The notes under the pieces are model-generated. The model worked only from the letters and a program-made list of their open reading frames with translations, searched no databases and was not told the origin of the DNA. A DNA stretch of 64,000 nucleotides from assembly GCA_019695295.1 (NCBI GenBank), contig JAIBAH010000002.1, positions 1-64,000 of the forward strand, given 5' to 3'. Positions 34,159 through 42,277 of this stretch are shown here, one piece after another. The DNA comes from Bacteroidia bacterium (GTDB lineage: Bacteria; Bacteroidota; Bacteroidia; J057). The translations under genes and the position numbers were made by a program. The first letter of the stretch is position 1, and each line of letters begins with the position of its first letter.

Positions 34159-35400
34159 ATGAAATTTAATCATACCGTTACTGAGCGTTTTTTGCGTTAT
34201 GTTCAGATTGATACTCAATCAGACCCGCAATCTTCAGCCAATCCCTCCACTGAAAAACAAAAAGATTTAAGCAGGTTGTTGGTCGCCGAACTACAGGCAA
34301 TGGGTATTTCAGATGCTTTTCTGGATGATTACGGATATGTGTATGCCACTATTCCATCCAATACAGAAAAGAATGTTCCGGTAATTTGTTTTTGCTCACA
34401 TGTAGATACTTCTCCTGATTGCAGTGGTAAAAATGTAAAACCCCTCGTTCATAAAAATTATGATGGCAGGCCAATTGCACTTCCTGATAATCCGGGGCAG
34501 GTAATAGATCCTAAGGACCATCCTGAATTACTGAATCATATCGGGAATGATATCATAACAGCAAGCGGAACTACCTTGCTCGGAGCGGATAATAAAGCCG
34601 GGGTTGCGGAGATAATGGATGCAGCTTATTTTCTGATGAATAATCCTTCGGTAAAGCACGGGAAAATCCGTATTTTGTTTACACCCGACGAGGAAATAGG
34701 AAGAGGAGTGGATAAACTTGATATGAATATACTGGGCGCTGATTTTGGTTATACGGTGGACGGGGAATCCACAGGGCATCTTGAAGATGAAACTTTTTCG
34801 GCCGATGGTGCAAGAATTACGATTAAGGGAGTAAGTACTCACCCGGGTTTTGCGAAGGGAAAAATGGAAAACGCAATCAAGATAGCCGGTGCAATTATTG
34901 ACCGTTTGCCTCATAATACCTTAAGCCCGGAAACCACAGAAGGAAAACAGGGCTTTATTCATCCGGTCAGAATAGAAGGCATACTTGAAGGAGTAACGAT
35001 TGATTTTATCCTGAGGGATTTTACAGAAGAGAAACTCAAGGCTCATGCTGTTGTGCTGGAAAGTATCATCAACTCTGTAATGCCTGACTATCCCGGTTCA
35101 AAGGCTGAGTTAAAAGTATGGGAGCAATACAGAAATATGAAGGTAGTACTGGATAACTATCCCAATGTAGTGGATTTTGCGCTTGAAGCAATACAGAGGG
35201 CAGGACTTACCCCGCATCGTTCAAGTATAAGAGGAGGTACTGACGGGTCCCGGCTCTCATTTATGGGATTGCCTTGCCCGAATATTTTTGCCGGAGAACA
35301 TGCTTTTCATTCCATTCATGAATGGGTTTCTGTTTCAGATATGGAAAAAGCGGCAGAAACACTGGTACATCTGGCTATGATTTGGGAGGAAAAAAGTTAA
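34159..35400 (+). CDS. pepT: Peptidase T (tripeptide aminopeptidase)
   Basis: 413 residues, full length for this M20B enzyme. Motifs: FCSHVDTSPD (metal-binding His81 and catalytic Asp83), LGADNKAG (bridging Asp), FTPDEEIGRG (catalytic Glu), FGYTVDGEST (Asp ligand), HPGFAKGKM, RGGTDGSRLSFMG and the last ligand His in NIFAGEHAFHSIHEW. Peptidase T removes the N-terminal residue from tripeptides in the cytoplasm using two zinc ions. It is preceded and followed by short gaps on the same strand but no obvious partner gene. Confidence 0.96.
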   Translation: MKFNHTVTERFLRYVQIDTQSDPQSSANPSTEKQKDLSRLLVAELQAMGISDAFLDDYGYVYATIPSNTEKNVPVICFCSHVDTSPDCSGKNVKPLVHKNYDGRPIALPDNPGQVIDPKDHPELLNHIGNDIITASGTTLLGADNKAGVAEIMDAAYFLMNNPSVKHGKIRILFTPDEEIGRGVDKLDMNILGADFGYTVDGESTGHLEDETFSADGARITIKGVSTHPGFAKGKMENAIKIAGAIIDRLPHNTLSPETTEGKQGFIHPVRIEGILEGVTIDFILRDFTEEKLKAHAVVLESIINSVMPDYPGSKAELKVWEQYRNMKVVLDNYPNVVDFALEAIQRAGLTPHRSSIRGGTDGSRLSFMGLPCPNIFAGEHAFHSIHEWVSVSDMEKAAETLVHLAMIWEEKS

Positions 35401-35450
35401 TTTAAAGACTTTTGGGTGTTCGGTAATTGAGTACGAATCTAATTAATCTG

Positions 35451-35466
35451 TCAGACATTTGTCTGA
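35451..35466. promoter_or_regulatory. Short palindrome upstream of the LysM-CAP gene
   Basis: TCAGACA-TT-TGTCTGA, perfect 7-bp arms, 37 bases before the ATG. Its size and position fit an operator, but no recognisable -7 box lies near it, so function is unproven. Confidence 0.4.
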
Positions 35467-35502
35467 AATATCCGATTTTTCGAGTAGTTTATATTTTTAT
35501 TA

Positions 35503-36750
35503 ATGAATAAATCAACTTTTACTTTATTGGGTGCGTTTTTGATTTTAGCATTAGATGCTTATACGCAATGCCCGCCAACAAATCAACGCGGATATCACGT
35601 TGTACAAAGAGGAGAAAATCTTTACCGGATATCTCTGAAGTATAATGTAAAAATGGATGATTTGTATGTTTGGAACAGCATGAAAGAAGGGGAAGTGCTC
35701 CTGCTTTGTAAAAAAATCAGGGTTGCTCCTCCTCAGGATTTGGTGAATGAAGGAGAAAGAGCGTTGAATGCAGAAACGGTTTTCCGTAAAAACCAGACTG
35801 TTGTTCGTCAGGATGGTCCTTATCATATAGTTCAGAATGGCGAAAATATCAAGAATATTGCAGAATTATATGGTTATACTGAAAGTTACTTTCGTTCATT
35901 TAATTCCCTCCGTTCCAGTGAGTCAGTAGCAGTAGGTTTTCCTTTGCTCTCAACAGATTGTGAGTGCAGATACAAGAATTATGGTCAGGCAGCCAATCAT
36001 TCTTCCGGATATACCTCTCAGGAAGTAACCCCAAATTATTCTGAATCTTATCTGACGGAGAATACTCAGCCTGAAGCAGAAGATAGTGAGTTGCTTCCGG
36101 ATATTACTGGCAAAAAAGGAAGAGGGTATCGGTTAAGTTCTGTTGCCAGTCTGGTGAAAATATTTGATGAAAAACCGGAAGCAAATCTTAGTCAGAGCAC
36201 GCGTCCGGAATCCGGGAAAGAAGCAATTGAATATATGTCGGCTGATGAACGGAAAATGCTGGATGAAATCAATATGTTAAGAGCAAACCCGTCTGGATAT
36301 ATTCCTTACATCGAAGACTATATTCGTGATATGCAGGAGTTTGGAGAGTTAGGGAATTCCATCGAGACCGCAAAAGAACTGATTGGATATCTCAGGAATA
36401 CTCCTGAACTCAACCCGCTTTCTCCAATGGAATGCCTTTACAGGGTAGCCCAAAAACACGCAAATGACCAGAAACCCACCGGAGATATTAATCATCAGGG
36501 GACTGAGGGTAGCTGGCCATGGGACAGAATTACCAATTCCTGTGAGGGGATTCAGGATGGTAATGAAAATATAGTGGCCGGACCGGAAGATGTACGTAAA
36601 CTGGTAATCATTCTACTGGTAGATGATGGTATTCCCAGCCGGGGACACAGAGGGAATCTTCTGAATCCTGACTGGAAGTATGTATCATGTCTGGAGATAG
36701 GGAATGTGGGCGCTATGCCAAACTATTGGTTACAAATGTTTGCCCGTTAA
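35503..36750 (+). CDS. Secreted LysM-LysM-CAP domain protein
   Basis: 415 residues with signal peptide. Two LysM peptidoglycan-binding domains (about 28-72, YHVVQRGENLYRISLKYN, and about 106-148, YHIVQNGENIKNIAELYG) are followed by a ~100-residue acidic/Ser linker. A C-terminal CAP (SCP/PR-1) domain starts near residue 245 (MLDEINMLRANP). The CAP cavity residues are visible: His in RVAQKHANDQ, Glu in GNENI and His in SRGHRGNLLNPDW. CAP proteins in bacteria are of mostly unknown activity. Its TAA stop shares the TTAA with the stop of the convergent SBP-LysM gene. Confidence 0.88.
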   Translation: MNKSTFTLLGAFLILALDAYTQCPPTNQRGYHVVQRGENLYRISLKYNVKMDDLYVWNSMKEGEVLLLCKKIRVAPPQDLVNEGERALNAETVFRKNQTVVRQDGPYHIVQNGENIKNIAELYGYTESYFRSFNSLRSSESVAVGFPLLSTDCECRYKNYGQAANHSSGYTSQEVTPNYSESYLTENTQPEAEDSELLPDITGKKGRGYRLSSVASLVKIFDEKPEANLSQSTRPESGKEAIEYMSADERKMLDEINMLRANPSGYIPYIEDYIRDMQEFGELGNSIETAKELIGYLRNTPELNPLSPMECLYRVAQKHANDQKPTGDINHQGTEGSWPWDRITNSCEGIQDGNENIVAGPEDVRKLVIILLVDDGIPSRGHRGNLLNPDWKYVSCLEIGNVGAMPNYWLQMFAR

Positions 36751-37931
36751 TTCTTTTTCCAGCCGGGGGGCATTTTCAGTAGTGTACCCACATAAATAAT
36801 ATCCGGACTTGCGAGTCTGTCTTTATTCAGATCGAAAAGCTCTTTATATCTTCCGATATCTCCCAGTTCCCTTTGCGCAATCATGGAGAGCGTTTCCCCG
36901 GATTTTACCTGATATACCGTTTTGGTGTCTTTCAGGTCAGCCGGGATTTCCGCAGGTGTTTTGCCCTCGTCAGGATTAGGGATAAACCGGGCAACAAGGT
37001 TGGCATATTCCGGCGAGGATTTGAATTTTATAATGGCTTCGTTAATTGCTATCAGGGTTTGTGTATTTCCGCAGGGTATTCCAAAAGAATAGGCCTTCAA
37101 ATCAGAGGGAGCATTCAGTCTTTTATTGGTAATGACCAGCTCACCCCGGTAATCTTTCAGTTCTTTTGCAGCAAAAGGAAAATCATATACAATCGCATCA
37201 ACTTCCCGGTTTACCAGCATCGTCATCCAGTCAGACTGAACGGTATTTTCATCATCAACTGCTGTTATAACTTCTCCTACACCAGCCACATTTTTCTTCA
37301 CCCAGTTTTCGGCTTCTCCATCATCATAAACCCCCACTTTTTTTCCTTTCAAATCCGCAAGGGAAGTAATTGTACTGGCTTTACCGAGATTGGTTATCAG
37401 GCAATACCCATAAGAAAGATAAGGCTCAGTCCAGTCCACTCCTTTGAGTTGATTATCCGCAACGTACCCCCCGCCAATAATATCTATTTCATTTCGCATC
37501 AGCATAGTAGGTAATTCATCATAAGGGTGACCATTTACCCGTATCTGAGCGTTGGGAAAAACGTTTTTTGCAAGTTTTTTCAGTAACTCATAATCAAATC
37601 CGGTTTCTCTTCCGTTTTCCAGAAAATACATGGGGGGGGCGTCCGGTTCCATACCGACAGAAAGCAGGGTTGTGCTCGGTGAAATCTGATGATTGCTGCA
37701 GTTTAACTTGAATTTTCCAATCACTCCTTTCCCTTTTTCCATATAAAAGGTATCATTTGCCCCCATTTTAAAGTCCCCAAGCGAACATGAAATTACAGTA
37801 TCCTGATCCGCTACATATCCGTCTGGAGCGCAATCTGACTCCCCGATTTTATTCATTACCAACCGGCAACCTGAGCTTGCAATCAGGAGAAAAACAGATA
37901 AAATCACATAAAAAGAATCTCTTTTTGACAT
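36747..37931 (-). CDS. Lipoprotein fusing a solute-binding domain to a LysM domain
   Basis: 394 residues, lipobox LLIASSGC. After about 60 residues containing four Cys, a family 3 solute-binding domain (about 90-320) shows VGMEPDAPPMYFLENGRETGFDYELLKKL, DIIGGGYVADNQ, VDWTEPYLSYGY, DLKGKKVGVYDDGEAENWV and YDFPFAAKELKD. A C-terminal LysM (about 342-390) reads YQVKSGETLSMIAQRELGD...PDIIYVGTLLKMP. No transporter permease or ATPase is adjacent, so it may sense or bind an amino-acid-like ligand while attached to peptidoglycan. A minus-strand TATATTTG box (37970-37963) lies 30 bases before the ATG. Confidence 0.85.
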   Translation of the reverse strand: MSKRDSFYVILSVFLLIASSGCRLVMNKIGESDCAPDGYVADQDTVISCSLGDFKMGANDTFYMEKGKGVIGKFKLNCSNHQISPSTTLLSVGMEPDAPPMYFLENGRETGFDYELLKKLAKNVFPNAQIRVNGHPYDELPTMLMRNEIDIIGGGYVADNQLKGVDWTEPYLSYGYCLITNLGKASTITSLADLKGKKVGVYDDGEAENWVKKNVAGVGEVITAVDDENTVQSDWMTMLVNREVDAIVYDFPFAAKELKDYRGELVITNKRLNAPSDLKAYSFGIPCGNTQTLIAINEAIIKFKSSPEYANLVARFIPNPDEGKTPAEIPADLKDTKTVYQVKSGETLSMIAQRELGDIGRYKELFDLNKDRLASPDIIYVGTLLKMPPGWKKN

Positions 37932-38037
37932 ATTAAAATAATAAAATTAATCATTCTGAATGCAAATATAAATAATAATATTCATGAAAGTATAAATAAT
38001 CAACAGCATTAAATACGAGGTTTGGTTTTTTTATGAC

Positions 38038-38219
38038 AACCTTCCGCTGTCTCCTGCTCTAGCAGGGGTTATACCCGCCGTTGCATGTGTTTTTTTACTG
38101 CAACAGTTCACCTTCCCGCCGTCTCCCACTGTAGCACCTGCAAAATTTTCTACCTTATTCCCGCAATTGCCGGTGTTTTTCACCGGCAACATCCATTGGC
38201 ACCGGCGCAAATTTTCTAT
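38038..38219. repeat. Hairpin-rich imperfect repeat patch
   Basis: Two imperfect copies of ACCTTCC-GCYGTCTCC...CT-TAGCA start near 38039 and 38111. Two CCCGC-led hairpins with GTGTTTTT loops follow: GTTGCA...TGCAAC (about 38080-38104), and a perfect TTGCCGGTG-TTTTT-CACCGGCAA at 38167-38189. GCAAAATTTTCTACCTT and GCAAATTTTCTATCTTT are also near-copies; the second overlaps the 3' end of pyrC. It is GC-richer than the surrounding AT-rich DNA. Confidence 0.6.
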
Positions 38220-39547
38220 CTTTCAAAAGTCAGTCTCATTCCTCGTACAAATTCATTTACTTCACCATGATGGAAAACGTGATTCCCATTTACCCAGGTA
38301 TCGGTAATGCTGCTTTTAAAAGTATATCCCTCAAAAGGAGACCATCCACATTTATATAAAAGATTTTCCCGTCTGACGGTCTGGGGTTGGTTCAAATCCA
38401 CAAGTACAAGATCTGCGAAGTAGCCTTCCCGAATAAATCCCCGCTTCTCTATCTGAAAACAGATTGCCGGATGGTGCGATAATTTTTCAACAATTTTTTC
38501 CAGAGAAAATACCCCCTGATGATACATTTCCAGCATAGTATTCAGACTGTGCTGAACCAAAGGTCCGCCTGAAGGAGCCTGAAGATAAGGAAGAGCCTTT
38601 TCTTCCAGGGTGTGAGGCGCATGATCCGTAGCTACAATGTCTATGAGGTTTTCATTTACCGCTTTTCGGATTGCTTCCCTGTCCGATTCTTTTTTTACCG
38701 CCGGATTCCACTTTATCAGATTTCCTTTAGAGATATAGTCCTTATCCGTAAACCAAAGGTGATGAATACAGGCTTCTGCCGTAATTTTCTTTTTCTCAAG
38801 CGGTAAATCATTGCTGAATAATGCAATTTCTTTAGCCGTAGATATATGAAGAATGTGTAGTCTTGCGTTGGTTTTACGGGCAAGCGCAACGGCTTTGGAA
38901 GAAGAAAGATAGCACGCTTCTTCACTTCTGATGAATGGATGATGTTCGATGGAAACGTTTTCTCCGTAAAGGGATTTATAATGTTCAAGATTATTTTTTA
39001 CGGTCATTTCGTCTTCGCAGTGCGTAGCGATAAGCATTGGTGAATTCCGGAAAATAGATTCCAGTACACTTTCATTATCTACCAGCATATTTCCGGTAGA
39101 GGAGCCCATAAATATTTTGATTCCGCATACATTTTGCGGATTGGTTTTCAGCACCTCCTCAAGATTATCGTTGGAAGCTCCCATGAAAAAAGAATAATTA
39201 GCTACAGAAACTTCGGCAGCCCGGTTATATTTTTGTTGCAGCAGTTCCTGAGTAAGCGTAGGCGGCGAAGTATTGGGCATTTCCATGAAAGTCGTAATCC
39301 CGCCGGCTACTGCTGCGATAGATTCCGTCCGGATTTCTGCTTTATGCGTCAGTCCGGGTTCTCTGAAATGCACCTGATCATCAATTACTCCCGGAAAAAG
39401 GTACTTCCCTTTGGCGTGAATAACTGTATCCGCAGGCAAATTCAGATTGGGTCCAATGCGGTGAATGATTCCATTCTGAATAAAAACGTCTGCTTCAAAT
39501 TGTCTGCCTTCATTTACGATGATTGCGTCTTTGATGAGTGTACTCAT
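38216..39547 (-). CDS. pyrC: Dihydroorotase
   Basis: 443 residues. Dihydroorotase closes carbamoyl aspartate to dihydroorotate in pyrimidine synthesis. PGVIDDQVHFREPGLTHKAE is the metal-site block. The first His of the usual D-x-H-x-H is replaced by Gln58, as I recall for dihydroorotases of this phylum. Other blocks are MEMPNTSPPT, CGIKIFMGSSTG, IATHCEDE (His ligand), LHILHISTAKE, EACIHHLW and VATDHAPHTLEEK with the catalytic Asp. It is divergent from thiH across 117 bases. The 3' end runs into the hairpin-rich repeat patch. Confidence 0.94.
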   Translation of the reverse strand: MSTLIKDAIIVNEGRQFEADVFIQNGIIHRIGPNLNLPADTVIHAKGKYLFPGVIDDQVHFREPGLTHKAEIRTESIAAVAGGITTFMEMPNTSPPTLTQELLQQKYNRAAEVSVANYSFFMGASNDNLEEVLKTNPQNVCGIKIFMGSSTGNMLVDNESVLESIFRNSPMLIATHCEDEMTVKNNLEHYKSLYGENVSIEHHPFIRSEEACYLSSSKAVALARKTNARLHILHISTAKEIALFSNDLPLEKKKITAEACIHHLWFTDKDYISKGNLIKWNPAVKKESDREAIRKAVNENLIDIVATDHAPHTLEEKALPYLQAPSGGPLVQHSLNTMLEMYHQGVFSLEKIVEKLSHHPAICFQIEKRGFIREGYFADLVLVDLNQPQTVRRENLLYKCGWSPFEGYTFKSSITDTWVNGNHVFHHGEVNEFVRGMRLTFER

Positions 39548-39664
39548 GAATTTAACCTGATTATCCGGCGTTTCTCCGGAGATGATTGTTTTGGTAAAAC
39601 GATTTTTTTTAAAACGATTTTCCCCCTGAATTCGTTTAGAGAGAAATAAGATATTTTTTTGTTT

Positions 39665-40777
39665 ATGGAATTATTCTCGGACTTAATCGGCAAATATACA
39701 TGGAACGAAGTAAAATCGGCGATATACTCCAAGACGGCTAAAGAGGTAGAGGCCGCTTTAAGTAAGCCCAAAAGAGATTTACAGGATTTTATGGCATTGA
39801 TTTCTCCTGCTGCGGCTGATTATCTCGAAGAAATGGCTCAGCTAAGTCATGCGATTACCCGTAAGCGTTTCGGGAAAACCATGCAGTTGTATGCGCCGAT
39901 GTACCTCTCCAATGAATGTCAGAATATCTGTACTTATTGTGGTTTTAGTCTTGAAAACGGAATCAGGAGAGTCACTCTTTCCGATCAGCAAATAATAAAA
40001 GAAGCAGAATTTCTTTCCAGTGCCGGATATCAGCATATTTTGCTCGTTACCGGAGAAGCAAACCGTACGGTTGGAATGCCTTATTTTGAAAATGCACTCA
40101 GGTTGCTGAAACCCTATTTCTCCCATATTTCGATTGAAGTTCAGCCTCTGGAAGAAGAAGAATATAAAATACTTACAGAGAAAGGATTAAATACTGTTTT
40201 AGTGTATCAGGAAACCTATCATCAGGATAATTACAGAAAACATCATCCCAAAGGAAAAAAATCCAATTACGAATACCGGCTGAATACTCCTGACCGTTTG
40301 GGAAAATCGGGTGTTCATAAAATCGGGCTGGGCGTTTTGCTGGGGCTGGAAGACTGGAGGGTGGATAGTTTTTTCTGCGCACTTCATCTGGGTTATCTTG
40401 AAAAAAAATACTGGCAAACCAAGTACTCTGTTTCTTTTCCCCGCCTCAGAAAGTGCGAAGGACATGAAGATATACACTCGGATATGAGTGATAAAGAACT
40501 GGTTCAGTTAATCGCCGCTTACCGCATTCTGAATGAAGAGCTGGAATTGTCAATTTCTACCCGTGAAAAAAGGAACTTCAGGAATCATGTAGTGAATCTT
40601 GGGGTTACTTCCATGAGTGCAGGCTCTAAAACCAATCCCGGTGGATATACACAACTGGACGATTCCCTGGAACAGTTTGAGATTTCGGATGACCGAAGCG
40701 TTGCTGAAATTGTGGAAATGCTTCACAGTAAAGGAATTGAGCCTGTCTGGAAAGACTGGGACAGGGTTTACTGGTAA
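39665..40777 (+). CDS. thiH: 2-iminoacetate synthase (radical SAM)
   Basis: 370 residues from the ATG at 39665. ThiH cleaves tyrosine to dehydroglycine plus p-cresol, supplying the nitrogen and C2 of the thiamine thiazole. The radical-SAM cysteines are in NECQNICTYCGFS (Cys85, Cys89, Cys92). VTGEANRTVGMPYFE, VQPLEEEEYKIL, VLVYQETYHQDNY and SAGSKTNPGGYTQ are family blocks. The other thiazole genes (thiC, thiE, thiG, thiS) are not in the window, so thiH stands alone here. Confidence 0.94.
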   Translation: MELFSDLIGKYTWNEVKSAIYSKTAKEVEAALSKPKRDLQDFMALISPAAADYLEEMAQLSHAITRKRFGKTMQLYAPMYLSNECQNICTYCGFSLENGIRRVTLSDQQIIKEAEFLSSAGYQHILLVTGEANRTVGMPYFENALRLLKPYFSHISIEVQPLEEEEYKILTEKGLNTVLVYQETYHQDNYRKHHPKGKKSNYEYRLNTPDRLGKSGVHKIGLGVLLGLEDWRVDSFFCALHLGYLEKKYWQTKYSVSFPRLRKCEGHEDIHSDMSDKELVQLIAAYRILNEELELSISTREKRNFRNHVVNLGVTSMSAGSKTNPGGYTQLDDSLEQFEISDDRSVAEIVEMLHSKGIEPVWKDWDRVYW

Positions 40778-40859
40778 TCCCTTGTTCCAGAATAAACCGG
40801 ACTGATTGTTTGGCTTTTCAATTCTAAAAAAAATACTGAAACCTTTTTACTTCATTTTA

Positions 40860-41639
40860 ATGAAATACATAGTTTTATTATTCTCTTTCGCCCTGATTGT
40901 CAATGTTCTGGCCCAAAATGAGACTTGTACTCCCCGTAAGATAGAGCGTCTTTCCGGAAAAATCATCAGCAAACTTTCTCCCGCTCAGATTGCCTCCGTG
41001 ATGGAGAAAGACAAATGGACGGCTTTGGAAGGGGAACTTAGTAGCGAAGTGTACCCTTTAAAGAACAACGAACTCAAAGCCGTTTATGATTATGTTTCGG
41101 GTAAAGGATGTCACAGTTTTTACAGAGAAAAAGCAGAAGACGCTGTTTTTTCTTATGTTTACTTTAAAATCCATAAAAAGGACACCTGCCTGAGCAAATT
41201 ACTTCAACCGGAAATTGAGGTGGTACTTCAGCAGCAAAAGTTCAGTAAAATGCATATTGCAGCGGATTCTATAGAAGGCATTTATATTCCCCGTAATCTC
41301 GAAGACTGCTTTTCCCAGCTGGATTATTATTGGGATGATACCGTCAAAACGGGTATTCTGATGGTTACCGAAGAGGAGTTTGTAGGCAATATGCATATTG
41401 GTACAGGAATGTGGTTACGAAACAGCTGGAAATTATGGAGTGGCTCCCGGCTTACGGAGTACTTTAATTATCTGGGTATTCATCACCCTGATGATATGTC
41501 AGCGATTATTCTGGCAAGTTATCATCGTTATCTGAGTAAAAAACCGGTTAACCTTGAAGAGCAGATTCAGTTTTATCAGGATTACTGGAAGAAAACCGGG
41601 GCAGAGGAAAAAAAACGTTTAAAAAAAGCTAAGAACTAA
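40860..41639 (+). CDS. Exported DUF6794-like protein
   Basis: 259 residues with signal peptide MKYIVLLFSFALIVNVLAQ. The C-terminal ~100 residues carry YIPRNLEDCFSQLDYYWDD, HIGTGMWLRNSWKLWSGSRLTEYFNYLGIHHPDDMS and ILASYHRYLSKKPV, the pattern I associate with DUF6794. The N-terminal ~130 residues are a helical extension. Function unknown. The ATG at 40860 is chosen over a TTG 54 bases earlier because it gives the signal peptide. Confidence 0.7.
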   Translation: MKYIVLLFSFALIVNVLAQNETCTPRKIERLSGKIISKLSPAQIASVMEKDKWTALEGELSSEVYPLKNNELKAVYDYVSGKGCHSFYREKAEDAVFSYVYFKIHKKDTCLSKLLQPEIEVVLQQQKFSKMHIAADSIEGIYIPRNLEDCFSQLDYYWDDTVKTGILMVTEEEFVGNMHIGTGMWLRNSWKLWSGSRLTEYFNYLGIHHPDDMSAIILASYHRYLSKKPVNLEEQIQFYQDYWKKTGAEEKKRLKKAKN

Positions 41640-41725
41640 AAAGAGCTTATTTCAAAAGTGGGGGTATTTTCTCTTTATATTCTTATCTTTGCCGGAAGAT
41701 TTCAATTATTTAAAACCAGTAAACA

Positions 41726-42172
41726 ATGAAAATACGATTTGCAAAACCAGAAGATATGAACGCAGTGTGGAACTTGATTTATGAACTCGCTGTGTATGAA
41801 AAAGCCCCTGAGGAAGTTATTACTACCCCCGAAACAATGCTGAAAGATGGGTTTGGGGAAAATCCGCTGTTTCAGTGTATTGTAGCAGAGGATGAAAGTG
41901 AACAAATAGTGGGTACAGCTGTTTTTTATTTCGCGTATTCTACCTGGAAGGGGAAAATAATATATCTGGATGATTTAGTTGTAACAGAAAGTTGCAGAAG
42001 GGGAGGATTTGGTCAGTTGCTCATCGATAAACTCTTAGAGATAGCCAAATCTGAAAATGTAAGACAGGTAAGGTGGCATGTGCTGGACTGGAATGAGCCT
42101 GCGATTCGGTTTTATAATAAAATCGGGGCAGATCTGGATTCTGAATGGATAAAATGTAAAATTCATTTATAG
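41726..42172 (+). CDS. GNAT N-acetyltransferase, diamine/thialysine type
   Basis: 148 residues, a complete GNAT fold. The FYFAYSTWKGKIIYLDDLVV block, the acetyl-CoA pyrophosphate loop CRRGGFGQLLIDKL and WHVLDWNEPAIRFYNKIGA match the spermidine/spermine- and thialysine-acetyltransferase branch (SAT2-like). The substrate is likely a small amine such as a polyamine or lysine analogue. A TATCTTTG box at 41684-41691 lies 35 bases before the ATG, without a matching upstream TTTG. Confidence 0.85.
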   Translation: MKIRFAKPEDMNAVWNLIYELAVYEKAPEEVITTPETMLKDGFGENPLFQCIVAEDESEQIVGTAVFYFAYSTWKGKIIYLDDLVVTESCRRGGFGQLLIDKLLEIAKSENVRQVRWHVLDWNEPAIRFYNKIGADLDSEWIKCKIHL

Positions 42173-42245
42173 AAAATATCCGTTAAGGAAAACGAAATCC
42201 TTCTCCATTTTCTATTTTGTACCTTACTAAAACAAATCTTTTTTA

Positions 42246-42253
42246 TACCTTTG
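42246..42253 (+). promoter_or_regulatory. -7 box for the TonB-receptor gene
   Basis: TACCTTTG matches TAnnTTTG. The nearest upstream TTTG (42216-42219) is 26 bases away, longer than usual. The box lies 25 bases before the ATG at 42278. Confidence 0.4.
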
Positions 42254-42277
42254 TGCAGGTTTTTTAAAAGAAATGAC

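Noticed and set aside
38216-39547. Missing metal-ligand His in dihydroorotase as a sign of an inactive enzyme
   Set aside because: The DDQVHFREPG form is, to my knowledge, usual for dihydroorotases of this phylum, and all other active-site blocks including the catalytic Asp are intact.
41684-41691. TATCTTTG as a full promoter for the GNAT gene
   Set aside because: The -7 box fits, but no TTTG or TTG lies 17-23 bases upstream, so a complete promoter cannot be claimed.
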